Assembly: GCA_942492835.1 (NCBI GenBank)
Contig: OW818645.1
Coordinates: forward strand, 3,162,001 to 3,226,000
Direction: 5' to 3'
DNA length: 64,000 nucleotides
From: GWB2-37-7 sp942492835
Lineage (GTDB): Bacteria; Bacillota; Clostridia; Lutisporales; Lutisporaceae
Below are positions 8,231-15,736 of this stretch, piece by piece; position 1 is the stretch's first letter, and every line of letters starts with the position of its first letter. Position numbers and translations under genes: made by a program. The notes under the pieces were generated by a model that worked only from the letters and a program-made list of their open reading frames with translations, ran no database searches and was not told the origin of the DNA.

Positions 8231-9353
8231 TAAAGAGATACTTGACGAGGTTCTCCCGGTGCCTACACTGGAAGACCTCAAGGACGAGACAGTCGCCGAG
8301 CTTGCTGAGGAAGGCTTCGTCATTACGAACTTTCACGCGGGCGGCGTGTGGTACATGCTGCTCATGATTATCCTCAGAATTAAGATCGAGTTTACTGAGC
8401 TTCTCCGGGTAGTACTTAACAACATGTTCGTCACACACGCCTCGGGCTCGTGGCTTGATCTAAAGCTCGCGGACTATGCAAAGAAAAGAAAGAAGTCACA
8501 GAAAACCCGGGGCTATGTGACCGTCAAAAGGAACCTCCCCGGGGAGGCAATCAAGATCGCAAAAGGACATGTGTTCAAAACGGAGAAAGACATCAACGGA
8601 GAGGAGCTCCGCTTCTTCTCCCTCGAGGCGTCAGTACTGCAAAAGGACACCCTATCAGTGGATGTACTCGTCGAAGCTGAGACCGAGGGCTCGCGTTATA
8701 ACGTGCCACCCGGACAGATCAGTCGCAGCCTCACCCATATCGGAGTTATCGACAGCATTGCCAACGGCTCAAACTGGATTGTCAGAGAAGGCAGCGACGT
8801 CGAAGATGATGAGGGTGTTCGCACCCGGGGGCTCCGCTCATGGGCTGAGCTTGCAAAGCGGGCAATTGAGGACACCTTTGTCAATGCAGCCGAGTCAATC
8901 TCGGGCGTGTTATTCGCTCAGGCAGATTGTGACCACCCGAGAGGTCAAGGAACCGTCGACGTCATTGTGACGGGTACCGCAGGAGAAGCGACCGAAGGAC
9001 TGCTCGATGCAGTTCGTCAGGCCGTGGATGACATCGCGGGGCCATACGACAACGTCCTTGTCAAAAGTTCAGTAACGATCGCACAGCCGATTGAGCTTGC
9101 AGTCACGGCAGCGTCTACCCTCTCGGACGAAGACGCACAAAACCGAGTCAAGGCAATCCTCGCGGAACTGCTCGCTATTCGTAAGGGTCGCAAGTTCTAC
9201 GAGCTCACGCACAGCGACATAAATCACGCGATCAGAAGCAAGCTCTCAGACATCACAAACGTCAAGATCGCCGTTCCCGCCGAGGACGTGACTCTTACAA
9301 AAGACAAGGTCATCACTCTCGGAGCCGTCACTGTAACGGTACGAAGGGAGTGA
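8223..9353 (+). CDS. Baseplate J-like protein
   Basis: This 376-aa protein starts at a TTG codon that follows GGAGGTG at a good distance, and no ATG nearby fits. Features of the J family include the N-terminal helical region, 'ASGSWLDLKLADYAKKR' near residue 75-90, the 'GSRYNVPPGQI' motif near 160, and a 'DDEGVRTRGLRSW' segment near 195-210 with a C-terminal 'DVIVTGTAGEAT' region. Baseplate J proteins form the wedge ring that triggers sheath contraction. The adjacent gp25-like and gpI-like genes complete the usual wedge set W-J-I. Confidence 0.88.
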   Translation: MIDKEILDEVLPVPTLEDLKDETVAELAEEGFVITNFHAGGVWYMLLMIILRIKIEFTELLRVVLNNMFVTHASGSWLDLKLADYAKKRKKSQKTRGYVTVKRNLPGEAIKIAKGHVFKTEKDINGEELRFFSLEASVLQKDTLSVDVLVEAETEGSRYNVPPGQISRSLTHIGVIDSIANGSNWIVREGSDVEDDEGVRTRGLRSWAELAKRAIEDTFVNAAESISGVLFAQADCDHPRGQGTVDVIVTGTAGEATEGLLDAVRQAVDDIAGPYDNVLVKSSVTIAQPIELAVTAASTLSDEDAQNRVKAILAELLAIRKGRKFYELTHSDINHAIRSKLSDITNVKIAVPAEDVTLTKDKVITLGAVTVTVRRE

Positions 9354-9357
9354 GGCG

Positions 9358-10200
9358 ATGAAAAAGTTTGACACATTCGGCGAGTATATGTTCGAGCTGC
9401 TCTTTGCTCCTTTAAAGAAGGGTAAACGATCAGTCAATCAATTCTTTATATTCTTCCGGGTAGTCGGGAAAATATTTGACGGCATGAAGCGCGACGTTTT
9501 CCGGGTTCGAGATGAAGCAAACGTCGCAAGTGCAAGCCCGGTCATGCTCCCGGTGCATGGTCAGGACAGAGATATGCCCCGCCTTGAGGGCGAGGATATT
9601 GAGGCATACAGAACACGGCTCTCAATGAAGGGACTCATTGCATCCAAAGCAGGAACAAAGGCGGGCGTCCTCGCCGCGCTCACATCCCTCAACTATGAGG
9701 AGTCCTACATCGAGCCGTTTTCAAAGCAAGACCCCGAGAGGTGGGCGGAGTTTATCGTCTTCCTCAGAGGCTCAAAGCAAAGCAATGTAAACGACCTCAG
9801 AGTCATCGACGCCGAGGTTAGAAAGGTCAAAGAAGGCAGCAGCAAGCCATCCTATGGGATAGACGCGGGCAACGTCATCGAGATCAGCTCCGGGCTCTCT
9901 GTGAGCGTTTCTCGGTACCCACGTTGTGGCGAGATTGTTTGTGGGGTATTCCCTCGAGTGCTGAACATTGGACATCTCGTGACCTGCACCGTTGCAGCAC
10001 AAAACGTCGATAGCTCCGGCGTCGTGGAGTTCCCAAAAGTTGGCACGATCGCAGCTTCGGAGAAACACTATCAACCGTGCGCCTATGTGATATACGAGCC
10101 TTTCTCCTCTAATATTGAGGCGGGCTCAGATCAAAGCAGCGGCGCAAACAAGTATCTCCTCTGTTCTGAGGAGACCTACCTGAAAGGAGGGGAAAGCTAA
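9358..10200 (+). CDS. Tail protein I-like baseplate protein
   Basis: The 280-aa protein starts 4 nt after baseplate J. The N-terminal 150 residues have the J-partner pattern (helical, with 'VMLPVHGQDRDMPRLEGED' and 'RLSMKGLIASKAGTKAGVLAAL' near 65-110, a region seen in gpI/DUF2313-type proteins). The C-terminal part is beta-rich and probably connects to the fibre proteins. Its stop codon overlaps the next ATG (TAATG), indicating coupled translation. Confidence 0.6.
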   Translation: MKKFDTFGEYMFELLFAPLKKGKRSVNQFFIFFRVVGKIFDGMKRDVFRVRDEANVASASPVMLPVHGQDRDMPRLEGEDIEAYRTRLSMKGLIASKAGTKAGVLAALTSLNYEESYIEPFSKQDPERWAEFIVFLRGSKQSNVNDLRVIDAEVRKVKEGSSKPSYGIDAGNVIEISSGLSVSVSRYPRCGEIVCGVFPRVLNIGHLVTCTVAAQNVDSSGVVEFPKVGTIAASEKHYQPCAYVIYEPFSSNIEAGSDQSSGANKYLLCSEETYLKGGES

Positions 10201-10526
10201 TGTCAAAAACACTCACGCCGATCGGGCTCGAGAAGATCGGGCAAAGGTTCGTCGACTCGGTAGCTCATGCAGCCTATACGCTCGGCGGGGAACCTCGCAC
10301 AATTCCACCGTTCCGCCGACTTGTCGAGGACTCCGCCGCGAGAGTTTACATCTATTTTGACGACACAATCGTCGGGACAATCGAGGGGGTGCAGCTCGTC
10401 GACAAGGACGGAGACGTCATTGCAGGGACAGAGCGAACCTTCACAAAGCCGCAAGGCAAAGGGCTATATATAGCCTTTAAATACAACCTAAAAGAAGTGG
10501 AGGTCGAGAGTATTGAAAACCTATGA
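10200..10526 (+). CDS. Phage tail fibre-associated protein, unknown function
   Basis: This 108-aa protein is coupled to the preceding gene through a TAATG overlap. Residues 45-105 form a beta-rich segment (RVYIYFDDTIVGTIEGVQLV). It lies between baseplate I-like and fibre-region genes, where small adaptor proteins that dock fibres to the baseplate are common. I recognise no family, and the role is inferred only from position. Confidence 0.5.
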   Translation: MSKTLTPIGLEKIGQRFVDSVAHAAYTLGGEPRTIPPFRRLVEDSAARVYIYFDDTIVGTIEGVQLVDKDGDVIAGTERTFTKPQGKGLYIAFKYNLKEVEVESIENL

Positions 10527-10824
10527 AAAAGTCGGATGGATTGACCACGTTGAAGATGAAACAACGGGAGAAGTCATTCAAGAAGGGACGCCACTGAGTC
10601 AGACCAACCTCGGGCATATGGACGATGGCATTCGTGCAGTAACGGAAACCACCATCACGCAAGAGGCTCAGATCGCAGCAGCACAAAGCGAGATCAAAGT
10701 TCTCAAAGACGCGACCCTAAACAACATGGTCAATAACGTCTTTCTAAAGAACTTCGACACCGTCAGCAGCGTCGCGATCGCAAGCGGAATCTATGACCCG
10801 GTGGCAAGAAAAATCTATGTATAA
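10513..10824 (+). CDS. Small phage fibre-region protein with coiled-coil segment
   Basis: This 103-aa protein is predicted from a TTG start at 10513, which follows GGAGGTCGAG, and it overlaps the previous gene by 14 nt. Residues 45-75 (TETTITQEAQIAAAQSEIKV) look like a short coiled coil, followed by a 'FLKNFDTVSSVAIASGIYDP' segment. Coiled-coil plus short beta segment suits a trimeric fibre shaft or adaptor. No further identification is possible. Confidence 0.5.
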   Translation: MKTYEKVGWIDHVEDETTGEVIQEGTPLSQTNLGHMDDGIRAVTETTITQEAQIAAAQSEIKVLKDATLNNMVNNVFLKNFDTVSSVAIASGIYDPVARKIYV

Positions 10825-11080
10825 AGTCGCTTGCACCCGAAAAGAAACGAGCTGCATCATTGGGAACCTATTGAGCGAGATCGTCCCGGCGTGTGACGTG
10901 TGCGATGACCTTGAGGGCGACGCCGTTGTTCTTATGGGTCACAGTGCAATCAGCGGGGGCGTGGTCAAAATAACGCTCACAGACTACGGGTTCGAGTTCG
11001 AGGGAAATCCTTCGGAGGTCGAGCATATCAGGAAAGCGAGGTGCTTATATGGAGCCATCGGTTCTACAGAAAAAGACTGA
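10817..11080 (+). CDS. Small phage protein of unknown function upstream of avd
   Basis: The protein is 87 aa from ATG 10817, which overlaps the stop of the previous gene (ATGTATAA) and so is preferred over an in-frame upstream ATG at 10793. It contains six cysteines in the first 45 residues or so, including 'CDVCDD', which could bind a metal, and ends in a beta-rich half (VVLMGHSAISGGVVKITLTD). It overlaps the avd start by 32 nt. I cannot name its family. Confidence 0.5.
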   Translation: MYKVACTRKETSCIIGNLLSEIVPACDVCDDLEGDAVVLMGHSAISGGVVKITLTDYGFEFEGNPSEVEHIRKARCLYGAIGSTEKD

Positions 11081-11396
11081 GGTTTTCCTGAACAAAATAT
11101 ACCCGTTGCTCAAGAACTTCCCCGTCGCCGAAAAGTTCTGTCTATGTCAGGAAATAAAACAGGCTTGTTACCGAGCAATCAAAAACACGATGATCTATAG
11201 CTCTTTGAAAACTCAAGAGAAGGTCAGCTATCTCAGGATGGTTGACGCAGACCTCAAGCTCCTCCTCGTTCTGTTCGGTATTGCAAGAGATCAGAAATAC
11301 ATCACAAAGAAAAAAGCTCTTGAGCTGCAAGAAAACATCTCAGAGCTCGGGCGCATTACAGGCGGACTCATGAAGTCCGTTTATGCTCCTAAGTAG
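11049..11396 (+). CDS. avd: DGR accessory variability determinant (Avd)
   Basis: This is a 115-aa basic, entirely helical protein starting within the previous gene. Its pattern of four amphipathic helices ('TEVFLNKIYPLLKNFPVAEKF', 'CLCQEIKQACYRAIKNTM', 'YLRMVDADLKLLLVLFGIAR', 'YITKKKALELQENISELGRI') and its length match the Avd family of four-helix bundles. In the Bordetella phage BPP-1 retroelement, Avd forms a basic pentameric barrel that binds the reverse transcriptase and the template RNA. It sits 26 nt before the template repeat and upstream of the reverse transcriptase, the standard cassette order avd-TR-RT. The neighbours make the call secure. Confidence 0.88.
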   Translation: MEPSVLQKKTEVFLNKIYPLLKNFPVAEKFCLCQEIKQACYRAIKNTMIYSSLKTQEKVSYLRMVDADLKLLLVLFGIARDQKYITKKKALELQENISELGRITGGLMKSVYAPK

Positions 11397-11422
11397 TAAC
11401 CTATCAGGGCTATCTCTGTTTG

Positions 11423-11516
11423 GCGTCGAATCGTGCGATTCGCGGGTACAATTCGGCTCGCAACTGGAATTACAATACGTCCTCGAATCAGAACCCGAAC
11501 ATTGGGTTCCGCCCCG
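11423..11516 (+). repeat. DGR template repeat (TR)
   Basis: This 94-bp segment matches 13316-13409 with 84 identities. The ten differences are all adenines in this copy, at 11438, 11448, 11450, 11462, 11468, 11486, 11487, 11492, 11499 and 11501. It contains 22 adenines, many in AAC/AAT-type codons if read in the VR frame, and is in the non-coding gap between avd and the RT start. It ends in the GC-rich TTGGGTTCCGCCCCG stretch that probably forms the IMH-like 3' boundary. The TR is transcribed and copied by the RT with adenine-specific errors. Confidence 0.95.
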
Positions 11517-11664
11517 CCTTGTAGGTTATTTCGTCATCCGTGCTACGGCTCCGGGTGCGAGACCTTTGATACTTCAAGGGAGAGGTAGTCCTTCACCATG
11601 TAAACGGTGTAAACACATGAACAATGTCAAAATGCCAAGCTGTTTCATTAGAAAGGATGCCATT

Positions 11665-12810
11665 ATGACGATTATCCCTAAAAAGCCCGTACCGCCGCCC
11701 GCCTCCCCTTCTTCATACGAAGAGACGGTCGAGTACGGAAAAATAGAGGCTTGTTACAAGGAAACACTCCGAGGGCCTCGTAGATACAAAAAGGAGGCTG
11801 TAAATTATGATATGTGCAGAGAACGAAACAACATCGCTCTATGGCGAGAGCTCAAGAGCGGCAACTACGTCCCCGGCCCGTATCACAAAACCGTCATTTA
11901 TGAACCAAAGGAACGAGTCGTCTCAATCCCTAAGCTCCGCGATAAGATCGTGCAGCTCGTAGTCCATCGGGAGTTACAGAACATTTATCGCCCCGTGTTT
12001 GTCGAGCGATCATTCGCTTGTCAGTTTGGGAAGGGTTCTATCCGGGCAGCGTTCAACGTGCAGCATGACATGAGGGTCGCACAGTGGAAACATGGAAAAA
12101 GCGTTCACGTCGTCAAAATAGATGTCAAAAAGTTCTTCTACTCCATCGACCGCGACATCCTCAAGCAGCTGCTCAGAAAGAAGGTGAAAGACGAGAAGTT
12201 CTTCTCTCTTCTTTGCAAGGTCATTGATTCAAGTCCCGAAGGAGAAAAGGGAATCCCGCTCGGCAATGTGTCGTCGCAAGACTTCGCAAACGTGGTACTC
12301 AATGAGGTCGATCAGTATTGCATCAGGTACCTCAAAATAAAGCACTACACCCGGTACATGGACGACATCGTTATAGTAGCCCCTGACATCGCCACGGCGA
12401 GAGAGTGGCTTGAAAAGGTAGTCGCATTCCTTGAGGAACGCCTCAACCTAAATACCAACGACAAGACGAAAATATTCCCTATTAAGCAAGGCGTCAACGC
12501 CTACGGCTTTAAAATCAAAACGACTCACATGCTGCTCAGAGATCAAAGCAAACGGGCAGCAAAGAGAAGAATCAAACGCATGGACGAAAAGATCAAGGCC
12601 GGACTAATGAAGCAGAAAGAAGTCATTCAGGCCGTGCAGTCGTGGCTCGGGTTTGCCCGTTGGGCTTGCGCGTTCAACCTCTGCAAGAAGATTTTCGCCT
12701 CTTGCCCCTATATTAAAGTGGAAGGAGAGATGTATTTTGGCAACATATCTCGAAACCGTCAAACTCGGCGGTTTTTACAACAACGGGACGGCTCTTGCCC
12801 GACCTACTAA
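11665..12810 (+). CDS. DGR reverse transcriptase
   Basis: The protein is 381 aa from ATG 11665, preceded by GAAAGGA at 11651-11657. The open frame extends back to 11383 but that part contains the TR and lacks a ribosome binding site. Visible RT motifs: 'FVERSFACQFGKGSIRA' (about 109-125), first catalytic Asp in 'VVKIDVKKFFYSID' (about 149-162), the DGR-specific LGNVSSQ in place of the usual QG...SP (about 200-206), and the catalytic 'YTRYMDDIVIVA' (about 227-238). DGR RTs make cDNA from TR RNA, misincorporating opposite adenines, and the cDNA replaces VR. The stop lies 74 nt inside the start region of the target gene. Confidence 0.96.
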   Translation: MTIIPKKPVPPPASPSSYEETVEYGKIEACYKETLRGPRRYKKEAVNYDMCRERNNIALWRELKSGNYVPGPYHKTVIYEPKERVVSIPKLRDKIVQLVVHRELQNIYRPVFVERSFACQFGKGSIRAAFNVQHDMRVAQWKHGKSVHVVKIDVKKFFYSIDRDILKQLLRKKVKDEKFFSLLCKVIDSSPEGEKGIPLGNVSSQDFANVVLNEVDQYCIRYLKIKHYTRYMDDIVIVAPDIATAREWLEKVVAFLEERLNLNTNDKTKIFPIKQGVNAYGFKIKTTHMLLRDQSKRAAKRRIKRMDEKIKAGLMKQKEVIQAVQSWLGFARWACAFNLCKKIFASCPYIKVEGEMYFGNISRNRQTRRFLQQRDGSCPTY

Positions 12811-14596
12811 ACCGTGGAGGAATGACTCAGACCCCGGCTTCGGTCTCGGAGTAGGAGACGTTCCAAGTATGTCCGGCTCTATGGCAAACTACGCCATCGG
12901 TAACACCCCGGCAGACGAAGCAAAGAAATTGCAATGGGTCAAAATTAAGGACGGGGACAAAACCCTCCTCATTTGTGACCGAAACATCCTCGCTAATGTT
13001 TCATGGGACGATCTAAACGCTCAAGGGTTCATTACAGGCAAGACCGTCACAATCGACGGCGCAGAGTACAAATGCCGACTCCTTACGGGTGGCAATAACT
13101 ACAGAAGCGGAACCGACGCCTATTCGGGCGGCTCCCCTACTACGAACGAGTGGGACAGATTTATCACCCGGGAGGAAGTTATCACCGGACTCCCGGTTCC
13201 CATCTCCTCAGACCTTGACAGCACCTTAAACAGCACAGACAAAGCAAGTGCACATAATACCTTGTGGAACTGGGCGGGAATCTATTCATGGTGTCAAGAG
13301 ACCTACACAGGCAACGCGTCGAATCGTGCGCTTCGCGGGTTCGATTCGGCTCGCTACTGGCATTACAATACGTCCTCGCTTCAGTACCCGAGCTTTGGGT
13401 TCCGCCCCGTCCTTGAGGTACTGAACACTGTCCCACTGGTTTCTGACACAGATCGAGACCTCGGGGATAAAAACACAGACTTCACGATCTCGTACTACGT
13501 CAACGACCCGGACTTGACAGATGCGCTCACGGTAACGGAAACGCTCGACGGAGCAACGACAAAGACTTTCGCGGCAACGCGAAACGCAAACAACACGATC
13601 TCCGTCCCGGTCACGACCCTCTCGCTCGCGAGCCACACAGTCGGCGTTGTCGTATCAGACGGCAAAGGCGGCACAGCTTCGAGGACGTGGACGTTCAGGA
13701 GAACAAACACGGCACCGACGGTCAGTGGCACAGACAGCAATCTCGGGGATAAAAACCTCGGCTTCACATTTAACTATACCGTAAACGACGCAGACGGAGA
13801 CACCCTCACCGTCACAGAACAGCTCAACACTGAGACGCTCAGAACGATCAATAACGCACCAAAGGGAGAGACGCTCTCTCTATCGGTTACATCGCAGAAG
13901 CTTTACTCCCTGAGTCTCAACTCCGTCAACACACTCAAAATCACGGTCACAGACGGCAAAGGAGGCACAGCCTACAGGAGCCTCACATTCAAAAGAACGA
14001 ACTCTGCGCCGGGTATATCAGGGCAAGACTCCGACATCGGATTGCAGACAGGCAGCTTCGCCGAGACATACGTCATCAACGACGTCGAGGGCGACAATGT
14101 AGTCATAACTGAAAAGGTCGACGACACTGTTATCCGCACGTTTCAAGCTACACTCGGAGCAACCGAGACGCTCTCTCTCACTCGCGAAAAGTGGCTGACA
14201 CTCACTAACGGAAACCACTCTCTCAGAGTAGAGGCGGTCGATGGTAACTTCGCGACATCGGTGAGGGTTTGGAATTTCCAAAAGAACGAAAAAGTCATCG
14301 AGTTCCAATTCGCAGCCCCGGAGGAGACCGACGCTCGCGCGACAAAAGTGCTCATTACTCCGACATGGAAGACGGAAGGCTCCGTCGCCAAAGTCTACGC
14401 TTGCAACAACGCATTTGATGCCTCTCCAACGTGGGAAGATATCACCGCTCAGGTAGCTATCAATCGCGTTTACAACTTCACTAATGAGGCTAAAACCGCG
14501 ACAAAGTGGGGCGTCAATGTGAAGTTCGTCATCACGAAGAACGCCGGGTATAGCGGAGAGGTTTCTATATCAGGATTTGGGGGTGCTTACGAATGA
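12737..14596 (+). CDS. DGR target: diversified tail-fibre/receptor-binding protein
   Basis: The protein is 619 aa from a TTG start at 12737. GGAAGGAG (12720-12727) lies 9 nt upstream, the frame then reads MATYLETVKLGGFYNNG, and longer starts lie inside the RT gene. Residues about 60-230 resemble the C-type-lectin/FGE-like fold of DGR targets and end in the hallmark FGFRPVLEV. The VR covers about residues 194-224. Three repeats of about 95 residues follow from about 233, each with 'SD.D..LGDK' and 'VNDADGD.LTVTE' type motifs (Ig/cadherin-like), then a beta-rich C-terminal domain (about 520-619). The VR being internal and followed by Ig-like repeats is unusual. Role: adhesin at the fibre tip that switches receptor specificity. 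Confidence 0.9.
   Translation: MATYLETVKLGGFYNNGTALARPTKPWRNDSDPGFGLGVGDVPSMSGSMANYAIGNTPADEAKKLQWVKIKDGDKTLLICDRNILANVSWDDLNAQGFITGKTVTIDGAEYKCRLLTGGNNYRSGTDAYSGGSPTTNEWDRFITREEVITGLPVPISSDLDSTLNSTDKASAHNTLWNWAGIYSWCQETYTGNASNRALRGFDSARYWHYNTSSLQYPSFGFRPVLEVLNTVPLVSDTDRDLGDKNTDFTISYYVNDPDLTDALTVTETLDGATTKTFAATRNANNTISVPVTTLSLASHTVGVVVSDGKGGTASRTWTFRRTNTAPTVSGTDSNLGDKNLGFTFNYTVNDADGDTLTVTEQLNTETLRTINNAPKGETLSLSVTSQKLYSLSLNSVNTLKITVTDGKGGTAYRSLTFKRTNSAPGISGQDSDIGLQTGSFAETYVINDVEGDNVVITEKVDDTVIRTFQATLGATETLSLTREKWLTLTNGNHSLRVEAVDGNFATSVRVWNFQKNEKVIEFQFAAPEETDARATKVLITPTWKTEGSVAKVYACNNAFDASPTWEDITAQVAINRVYNFTNEAKTATKWGVNVKFVITKNAGYSGEVSISGFGGAYE
13316..13409 (+). repeat. DGR variable repeat (VR)
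   Basis: In-frame coding copy of the TR. Ten substitutions fall in nine codons, giving variable residues Leu, Phe, Asp, Tyr, His, Leu, Tyr, Ser and Phe where the TR would encode Ile, Tyr, Asn, Asn, Asn, Asn, Asn, Asn and Ile. The 15-bp TTGGGTTCCGCCCCG at the 3' end is identical to TR. Just beyond it the two copies differ by small shifts (VR TCCTTGAGG, TR CCTTGTAGG), as expected for IMH and IMH*. Confidence 0.95.
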
Positions 14597-14787
14597 GTGG
14601 AAACGTCAAATACCTAACGCCAAAGAAGCCGATCGCGGAGATCATTCGCGAGAGAGCTGAACAGGCAGAAAATCAAAACATTGAAATTTATCAAGCGATC
14701 GCCGGGCTCTATGAAGAACTCGGAGCGATGGCAGAAGCGAACGCCGCCCTTGTGGCTCGCGTCGCAAAACTTGAAGGAGGTCAATAA
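14593..14787 (+). CDS. Small coiled-coil phage protein downstream of the fibre
   Basis: This 64-aa protein overlaps the fibre stop codon (ATGA at 14593). It is almost wholly helical with a heptad-like pattern in its last 40 residues (YQAIAGLYEELGAMAEANAA, then LVARVAKLEGG). Small proteins of this kind at the end of a tail operon often act as fibre chaperones or XkdX-type accessory proteins. The specific family is not recognised. Confidence 0.55.
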   Translation: MSGNVKYLTPKKPIAEIIRERAEQAENQNIEIYQAIAGLYEELGAMAEANAALVARVAKLEGGQ

Positions 14788-14789
14788 TA

Positions 14790-14936
14790 ATGGCAAAGAC
14801 AGTCAAGAGTTACATGATACCCGTATACGGCGTTCTTGTGAAGAATGGGAGAGACATCGAAACCCTACCCGAGGAGTACATCATCCCCGTCGCCGAGTAC
14901 CTTGCATCGAAGGAAGAAGTCCCCGCCACGGTATAA
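14790..14936 (+). CDS. CD1375-like small phage protein
   Basis: This 48-aa protein starts 3 nt after the previous stop behind GAAGGAGG. It reads MAKTVKSYMIPVYGVLVKNG near the start and has 'LPEEY..PVAEYL' in the middle, which matches the small CD1375-like proteins encoded after the tail fibre genes in clostridial prophages (named from C. difficile). Their function is unknown. It is the last recognisable gene of the tail operon. No holin or endolysin follows, so the lysis genes must lie elsewhere or are absent. Confidence 0.65.
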   Translation: MAKTVKSYMIPVYGVLVKNGRDIETLPEEYIIPVAEYLASKEEVPATV

Positions 14937-14960
14937 AACCGCAGGGGCAAAAAGACAAAA

Positions 14961-14986
14961 GGAGGGGCGGCAAAAACCGCTCCTCC
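14961..14986 (+). terminator. GC-rich hairpin after the tail operon
   Basis: GGAGGGGCGG and CCGCTCCTCC form a 10-bp stem with one G-U pair around a CAAAAA loop, just after the last prophage gene. There is no U-tract downstream, so it may be a weak terminator or an RNA stability element. Confidence 0.45.
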
Positions 14987-15086
14987 CGGAGTCAAAAACA
15001 CCCGTCCTTTTGTGTGAATCTCCTGACACTTTTCAGGTGGTCGACACAAGCGAACGGGGCTCGGATTTGGTTCTGAAAACGCTTTG

Positions 15087-15123
15087 ATTTTTGTCATTTA
15101 TCTTGTCCCAATTTGACAAAAAT
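15087..15123. repeat. Inverted repeat at the prophage/host junction
   Basis: ATTTTTGTCA (15087-15096) and TGACAAAAAT (15114-15123) are perfect 10-bp inverted repeats straddling the sharp change from GC-rich phage to AT-rich host DNA. They could be transposase or integrase end-binding sites of the phage, or a bidirectional hairpin. Which is undecided. Confidence 0.45.
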
Positions 15124-15127
15124 GATG

Positions 15128-15328
15128 TCGCGCTACAACGGAGAAGCACTAGTTTACACATATATTAATGGAAATTGTTTTGACATTATTTTACTAGATA
15201 TTGAAATGAAAGAAATGAATGGATTAGAAACAGTGAAGAAAATCAGAAAATTAGACAAAGATGTAATAATTATTTTTATAACTAGCCAGATTGAATATGT
15301 TTTTCAAGGCAGGTATAAAGTAGTATAG
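15128..15328 (+). pseudogene. Truncated LytTR-type response regulator receiver domain
   Basis: The frame reads YNGEALVYTY, then 'FDIILLDIEMKEMNGLETVK' and 'VIIIFITSQIEYVFQG'. This is the centre of a receiver domain, with the phospho-acceptor Asp in LLDIEM and the conserved Thr/Ser in FITSQ. The first 40 or so residues are missing because phage DNA begins upstream, and after VFQG the sequence runs into a stop (RYKVV) before the rest of the receiver and the LytTR DNA-binding domain. An ORF-finder start at 15113 lies in junction sequence and is not real. The gene is broken at both ends. Confidence 0.75.
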
Positions 15329-15736
15329 CACCTATATGAACGAAAAGGAAAACGAAGCCTATGATAGCAAGACTACCATACTAATCTTGTTGAGCAGGAA
15401 CAAATAAGTTCATATGCTCGGTGCTTGGCACTTTTTAATCTAAATTCATTTTTGGTAATTAACAAAAGAATGTTGCCATAATAAATACAAATGTGGTAAT
15501 ATGTGTATTATTATTAAATAATAACATATTAGATAATAAATAGAAAATATGGCTAAAAGTGATACACACAATGACTGATGTAAGTATGTTTCTGTAACTG
15601 TAATAAATATGAAGTAATATTTGTAAAGAATATGTTAAAGGGGGTAGAATCAACAAAACGTTAAATTTGAGGATAGTGACTTCGTTAATAAAGCTAGATA
15701 AAAATATTAGAAAAGAAATTAAAGTGAGGTTAATAA
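15329..15736. other. Intergenic region, no gene seen
   Basis: AT-rich sequence with one copy of the TTCGGTGCYTGGCAC-type REP (15404-15432). No convincing coding frame or strong promoter is seen. The short reversed open frame across it is low-complexity and has no homology-like features. Confidence 0.5.
15404..15432 (+). repeat. REP-like repeat, family B
   Basis: AATAAGTTCATATGCTCGGTGCTTGGCAC resembles the copies near 39290, 41395, 43740 and 47465. The core GTGCYTGGCAC is self-complementary. Confidence 0.6.

Noticed and set aside
11383..11664. Long N-terminal extension of the RT frame from 11383
   Set aside because: It contains the TR, has no ribosome binding site and reads as non-protein-like sequence; ATG 11665 has GAAAGGA upstream.
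12653..12736. Upstream start of the VR target gene
   Set aside because: It lies inside the RT gene and has no ribosome binding site; the TTG at 12737 does.
14810..15097. Minus-strand 95-aa frame at the prophage end
   Set aside because: Overlaps the CD1375-like gene and hairpin, has no ribosome binding site and no recognisable motif.
1..15125. Extracellular contraction system (eCIS) linked to the DUF6603 operon
   Set aside because: A tail chaperone, CD1375-like gene and DGR fibre fit a phage; no AAA ATPase or effector loading gene is seen, and the two regions differ in composition and are separated by mobile debris. A tailocin cannot be excluded from the tail genes alone.
15000..15140. Contig misassembly at the phage/host border
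   Set aside because: A phage end inside a host gene explains the switch; the only doubt is the missing left flank, which lies outside the window.
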